Origin: Clostridia bacterium
GTDB taxonomy: Bacteria; Bacillota; Clostridia; Christensenellales; UBA1242
Length of the DNA stretch: 57,696 nucleotides
Assembly (NCBI GenBank): GCA_017503005.1
Contig: JAFVTW010000011.1
Span: forward strand, 1 to 57,696
Reading direction: 5' to 3'
The position numbers and the translations under genes were made by a program. The first letter of the stretch is position 1, and every line of letters starts with the position of its first letter. Shown piece by piece: positions 55,256 to 57,696 of this stretch. Under the pieces are notes generated by a model, which worked only from the letters and a program-made list of their open reading frames with translations, ran no database searches and was not told the DNA's origin.

Positions 55256-55279
55256 GACCACCCACAAATGTAGGTGGTC
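55256..55279 (-). terminator. Terminator of ndk
   Basis: GACCACC (55256-55262) pairs with GGTGGTC (55273-55279), with an inner ACA/TGT pairing; T-rich on the minus strand beyond. It begins 9 bases past the ndk stop codon. Confidence 0.8.
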
Positions 55280-55287
55280 AATATATA

Positions 55288-55692
55288 TTAATTAAATTCT
55301 GGGAAGAAAATACCAAGCTCTCTAGCAGCAGATTCTGCACTATCAGAAGAATGAATTACATTTCTTGTAATTTCTCCTATACCGAAATCATGACGAATTG
55401 TACCTGGTGCAGGGTCTTTGGTACTACCAACGATAGTTCTAATATCTTGAACTAAATTTTCGCCTTCTCTCTCTACATACATAGCGATAACTTTGCCACT
55501 CTTCATATAGTTTACTAGTTCAGCAAAAAATCCTTTGCCGATATGTTCTGCATAATGACGGTTTAAAATTTCATCGTCTAATTGCATTACTTTTTTGTGA
55601 CTAACTTTTGCCCCGATTCCTTCAATACGAGCGATAATAGCATCTTCGTGTTGTAGAAAACCAGGTTTAATCATAACATAAGTTCTTTCCAT
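55288..55692 (-). CDS. ndk: Nucleoside diphosphate kinase
   Basis: Transfers the gamma phosphate between nucleoside triphosphates and diphosphates. 134 residues, the standard length. ERTYVMIKPG at the start, an HYAEHIGKGFF segment, DFGIGEITRNVIHSSDS with the phosphorylated catalytic His, and the terminal FFPEF. The AGGAG ribosome binding site is followed by ATG at 55692. Confidence 0.98.
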   Translation of the reverse strand: MERTYVMIKPGFLQHEDAIIARIEGIGAKVSHKKVMQLDDEILNRHYAEHIGKGFFAELVNYMKSGKVIAMYVEREGENLVQDIRTIVGSTKDPAPGTIRHDFGIGEITRNVIHSSDSAESAARELGIFFPEFN

Positions 55693-55721
55693 AAATATCT
55701 CCTAAAAATTTAAGTTAGTAT

Positions 55722-55730
55722 ATTTTAGCA
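55722..55730 (-). promoter_or_regulatory. Extended -10 element of ndk
   Basis: On the minus strand TGC then TAAAAT (55727-55722), 30 bases before the start codon; a TTGTAA -35 lies 16 bases further up. Confidence 0.5.
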
Positions 55731-55790
55731 TATTTTATTGTAATTACAAATTTCTTTTGTGGGCTTATTTGAAATTTTGGCATAAAAAAA

Positions 55791-55808
55791 GTAGGTTAAG
55801 AAACCTAC
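55791..55808 (-). terminator. Terminator of the DUF5698 gene
   Basis: GTAGGTT (55791-55797) with AACCTAC (55802-55808), followed on the minus strand by seven Ts. Confidence 0.88.
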
Positions 55809-55810
55809 CA

Positions 55811-56287
55811 TTACAGCGAACCACAGTTTGCTAGTATTGTATATTTAGCATTGTACAAGTTAAATAAATTACGAATAATTTTTGATTCTTTTTTGTGTTT
55901 TGAGAAAACATCTAATACATGATATTTTTCACTAGTTGTTTCGTAACTAATAAAGCTAATATTGTATTCTTTTAAGTTTTCTATAAGTGATTCGAAGTTT
56001 TCGGTAGGAACAGTAACAGTGATTTTCCATAGTTGGTCTTTTCTAATCTTTTCGGTCAACCATAGTGCAAAATACACACCTACCAAATTACACACAATAG
56101 ATATTGCTACTGCTACCCACATATCTACATCGGCAATAACTTTGATAACTATAGTATTAAAGCCATAAGCTACGGCATTGCTAACAGCAGCTAAGCCCTT
56201 GCCACCTTTGATAGTGATTACACTTTTTAGTGTAGACAGTATAACATTTATCAGTTGTGCAACCAAAAATGCTACTATTAATTTCAT
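55811..56287 (-). CDS. DUF5698/UPF0316 (YebE-like) membrane protein
   Basis: About 158 residues: three membrane segments in the first 85 residues (LIVAFLVAQLINVILSTL, then KGGKGLAAVSNAVAYGFNTIVI, then VAVAISIVCNLVGVYFALWL) and a soluble DUF2179-type C-terminal domain (about 90-155). The family is of unknown function. The ATG at 56287 has AGGAGG 10 bases upstream; the open frame continues upstream for 37 codons through a structured leader, which argues against the longer start. Confidence 0.88.
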   Translation of the reverse strand: MKLIVAFLVAQLINVILSTLKSVITIKGGKGLAAVSNAVAYGFNTIVIKVIADVDMWVAVAISIVCNLVGVYFALWLTEKIRKDQLWKITVTVPTENFESLIENLKEYNISFISYETTSEKYHVLDVFSKHKKESKIIRNLFNLYNAKYTILANCGSL

Positions 56288-56401
56288 TAAAAGCTTTTCC
56301 TCCTTATATATTTTTACTTTAAAAAAAGATGATACTACTAGTACCACTTCCCTCATCTTGAGGCTATTGCCCACAAGCTTCGGGGCATAGTTTACCACAA
56401 G
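56288..56401 (-). promoter_or_regulatory. Structured 5' leader of the DUF5698 gene, candidate riboswitch
   Basis: On the minus strand, two adjacent hairpins: CTATGCCC (56390-56383) with GGGCAATAG (56372-56364, one bulge), then CCTC (56363-56360) with GAGG (56354-56351) around a 5-base loop. A GTGGTA element precedes and follows this pair, and a self-complementary TACTAGTA lies just after. The G+C content is well above its surroundings. I do not recognise a known riboswitch class in it. Confidence 0.5.
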
Positions 56402-56524
56402 AAAAAAGAATAATCAATATATATATGAATATTTTTTGAAAAAAGTTACAAAAACTTTTTAGCAACATTTAGGTATTGCATTTTTTACATAAATAAAGTA
56501 CAATATTAGTGGGAGAAATTGATT

Positions 56525-57031
56525 ATGAGTACAGAAAGAATAGACAAATCAGTTAGTTTCGAAGCTACAGAAGAAAATATTTTGGCAGTTATCAATGTTG
56601 TTAAAAATCTAGAGAAAATGACCAACAAAAGTTCTGTGGAAATTGTAAAAAAATACACTGAAGGCAAGTGTAGTTCTTTGGCTGCTCTTATAAATCATCT
56701 AGTACCTGATTGTACTATAACTATCGCTGCTACTCTAGAAGATGATGGTTATACAATCAAGTTCTATCACTATATGGTAAAACTAGACAAGAAAAACAAT
56801 GCAAAAACCTGCTATTACGATATAAATGGTAGATTACCAGAAAAAGATGTAATGAAATATTGCTGTAGTTTACTAAAAGAACCTGACAAAGACAAAGTAT
56901 ACCTTACCGATGTAAACCACAAAATATATCTAAACAAATATGACCCTGTGATTACAAAATGTGTAGAAGTTGTAGAACATACCCCTAGCATTATAACAGG
57001 ACAAGGCAAAAACAAATCAAAACAAAGATAA
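56525..57031 (+). CDS. 168-residue protein of unknown function
   Basis: Soluble, with no signal peptide or membrane segment; not recognised. A helical N-terminal half with a Cys-containing GKCSSLAALINHL stretch, then strands and helices, and a basic tail. The ATG at 56525 has GGGAG 9 bases upstream; a TTG two codons earlier would be only 3 bases from it. Single-gene unit with a terminator directly after. Confidence 0.75.
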   Translation: MSTERIDKSVSFEATEENILAVINVVKNLEKMTNKSSVEIVKKYTEGKCSSLAALINHLVPDCTITIAATLEDDGYTIKFYHYMVKLDKKNNAKTCYYDINGRLPEKDVMKYCCSLLKEPDKDKVYLTDVNHKIYLNKYDPVITKCVEVVEHTPSIITGQGKNKSKQR

Positions 57032-57035
57032 ACTA

Positions 57036-57071
57036 AAAAGACTTAAAAACATTTATGCTTTTAAGTCTTTT
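57036..57071. terminator. Bidirectional terminator
   Basis: A perfect 13-bp stem (57036-57048 with 57059-57071) and 10-base loop between the convergent unknown gene and the ASCH gene; AT-rich but long. Confidence 0.85.
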
Positions 57072-57074
57072 ATT

Positions 57075-57449
57075 CTATACAACTTTAAATATCTCAAAAA
57101 TAATTTTGGTGTCATTAGTAAATGATTTACCATACTGTTTTAGTTCCTTATTAAAGAAGTCAAAATGGGCTTTTCTCCAGTATTCTAAGCTCAAATCACC
57201 CTCACCTTCAAGTAGAGCCATCTCTTCTGTAACCTCATCAAACAACAGCTCAAAAGCCGCTACGGTTTCAAGATTTAATTCCTCACCAGTGTTGCTTTTT
57301 AAGATTGAAAATTTATCAATACACTCTTCTCCAGAGCTTAGATAGCATGTAGCTGTTTTGACACCAGATTTAACCAAATCAAAAAGTGTAAAATCATAAA
57401 AACTCCAAACTTCCTTTTTGTCGTTACTAATAATTGGCAACTGTTTCAT
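57075..57449 (-). CDS. ASCH-domain protein
   Basis: 124 residues, a single ASCH domain: residues 1-50 with VKSGVKTATCYL (the cleft-forming K-T-A-T segment), a central beta barrel, and the GEGDLSLEYWRKAHFDFF C-terminal signature. ASCH proteins are thought to bind RNA or modified nucleosides; some are N4-acetylcytidine amidohydrolases. Substrate here unknown. Monocistronic. Confidence 0.88.
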   Translation of the reverse strand: MKQLPIISNDKKEVWSFYDFTLFDLVKSGVKTATCYLSSGEECIDKFSILKSNTGEELNLETVAAFELLFDEVTEEMALLEGEGDLSLEYWRKAHFDFFNKELKQYGKSFTNDTKIIFEIFKVV

Positions 57450-57537
57450 AATATACCTCTATATATCTTATTAAAATAAGTATAACATATCAATTTAAAA
57501 AAAATAAAACAAACAGTAATATAATCAAAAAAAATAA

Positions 57538-57562
57538 AACCCCACTAAAAATTAATGGGGTT
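57538..57562 (-). terminator. Second of two tandem minus-strand terminators
   Basis: AACCCCA (57538-57544) with TGGGGTT (57556-57562), then a T-rich run on the minus strand. It backs up the terminator at 57571-57603. Confidence 0.75.
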
Positions 57563-57570
57563 AAAAGCAA

Positions 57571-57603
57571 AAAAAATGTTCCTCGCAGTGGGGAACATTT
57601 TTT
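57571..57603 (-). terminator. First of two tandem minus-strand terminators
   Basis: A 12-bp stem (57571-57582 with 57592-57603) around an 8-base loop; T-rich on the minus strand. It ends a transcription unit that enters the window from the right. Confidence 0.82.
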
Positions 57604-57696
57604 GTTAATAACTAGAATACAGAACCAATTAGTCTATTCTATCTTACTACTAATTGGATTTAGGTTTGTGATAGTCGTGTGAGATGACTATCGATA
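57604..57696. other. Structured right edge, end of an entering unit
   Basis: Two further hairpins: CCAATTAGT (57625-57633) with ACTAATTGG (57649-57657), and GATAGTC (57670-57676) with GACTATC (57686-57692). Placed upstream of two minus-strand terminators, this could be the 3' end of a structured RNA or the end of a gene whose body lies outside the window. A short minus-strand frame (57694-57650) has a protein-like end (VISHDYHKP) but is too short to call. Confidence 0.4.

Noticed and set aside
56351-56398. N-terminal extension of the DUF5698 protein
   Set aside because: The open frame continues upstream, but the family starts at the ATG at 56287, which has a perfect AGGAGG; the extension covers the structured leader.
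56300-56401. Known riboswitch (c-di-GMP, glycine, guanidine, ZTP, T-box) in the DUF5698 leader
   Set aside because: None of the remembered consensus elements of these classes fits the two hairpins; left as unassigned.
57650-57694. End of a minus-strand coding region entering from the right
   Set aside because: Only 14 codons are visible and they overlap a hairpin, so the frame cannot be supported.

Overview
The window is AT-rich throughout, with standard-code genes, strong AGGAGG-type ribosome binding sites, occasional TTG/GTG starts, many short hairpin-plus-T-tract terminators and no rRNA, tRNA, phage or insertion sequence that I can see. Gene content (WalJ-like MBL protein near RlmH, a GlmU-like gene followed by pth, mfd and a parvulin lipoprotein, bifunctional Rel, YnbB, DUF5698, a YwmB/SpoIIQ-like pair) points to a low-GC Gram-positive of the Bacillota, probably an uncultured gut-type clostridial lineage. 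It looks like chromosomal backbone with a few accessory cassettes. Most genes lie on the minus strand.

Layout. 1-5.7 kb: acpP, a SpoIIQ-like M23 protein with an altered zinc site, a short YwmB-like protein and an unrecognised 376-residue protein; then a plus-strand deacetylase-like protein that has lost its metal ligands, and a UPF0104/MprF-type membrane protein. 5.8-15.1 kb: a long minus-strand operon (CPBP protease, rlmH, tadA, two GlmU-like genes, pth, mfd, parvulin lipoprotein). In the GlmU pair the uridylyltransferase domain looks dead while the acetyltransferase residues are intact. 15.1-19.6 kb: a second CPBP protease, a WalJ-like hydrolase, an M1 aminopeptidase lipoprotein and a two-TM protein.

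19.8-27.3 kb holds what I consider the most unusual cassette: a protein fusing a YwaF/TMEM164-type membrane domain to an ABC ATPase, an ABC permease, a small membrane-anchored protein and a 1000-residue lipoprotein with three Ig-like repeats and a beta-helix-like body, all in one tight operon. 27.3-27.7 kb is a structured non-coding gap with a long imperfect inverted repeat. 28-38.8 kb: an FeS/flavin enoate reductase, a PP2C-type phosphatase, an M16 peptidase with an 18-bp palindrome in its leader, an SDR, a TetR/membrane-protein module, EF-P and PnuC.

39-43 kb (plus): YnbB, then a promoter, possible leader ORF and very strong terminator hairpin ahead of a three-gene ABC exporter, suggesting attenuation control. 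43-48.2 kb: a zinc-ribbon protein, a PHP-domain protein and a plus-strand operon pairing an apparently active metallophosphoesterase with a paralogue lacking the metal ligands, plus a 70-residue zinc-ribbon protein. 48.3-51 kb: bifunctional Rel and a small SpoT-like hydrolase in one operon. 51-57.7 kb: MscS channel, CaCA antiporter, a YbiT/YkpA-type ABC-F ATPase with a broken second Walker A, ndk, a DUF5698 gene with a structured leader, an unknown gene, an ASCH-domain protein, and tandem hairpins at the right edge.

A recurring theme is enzyme folds that have lost catalytic residues (M23, deacetylase, GlmU pyrophosphorylase, metallophosphoesterase paralogue, ABC-F NBD2). All functional statements come from reading the sequence and remembered family motifs; no database search was run.
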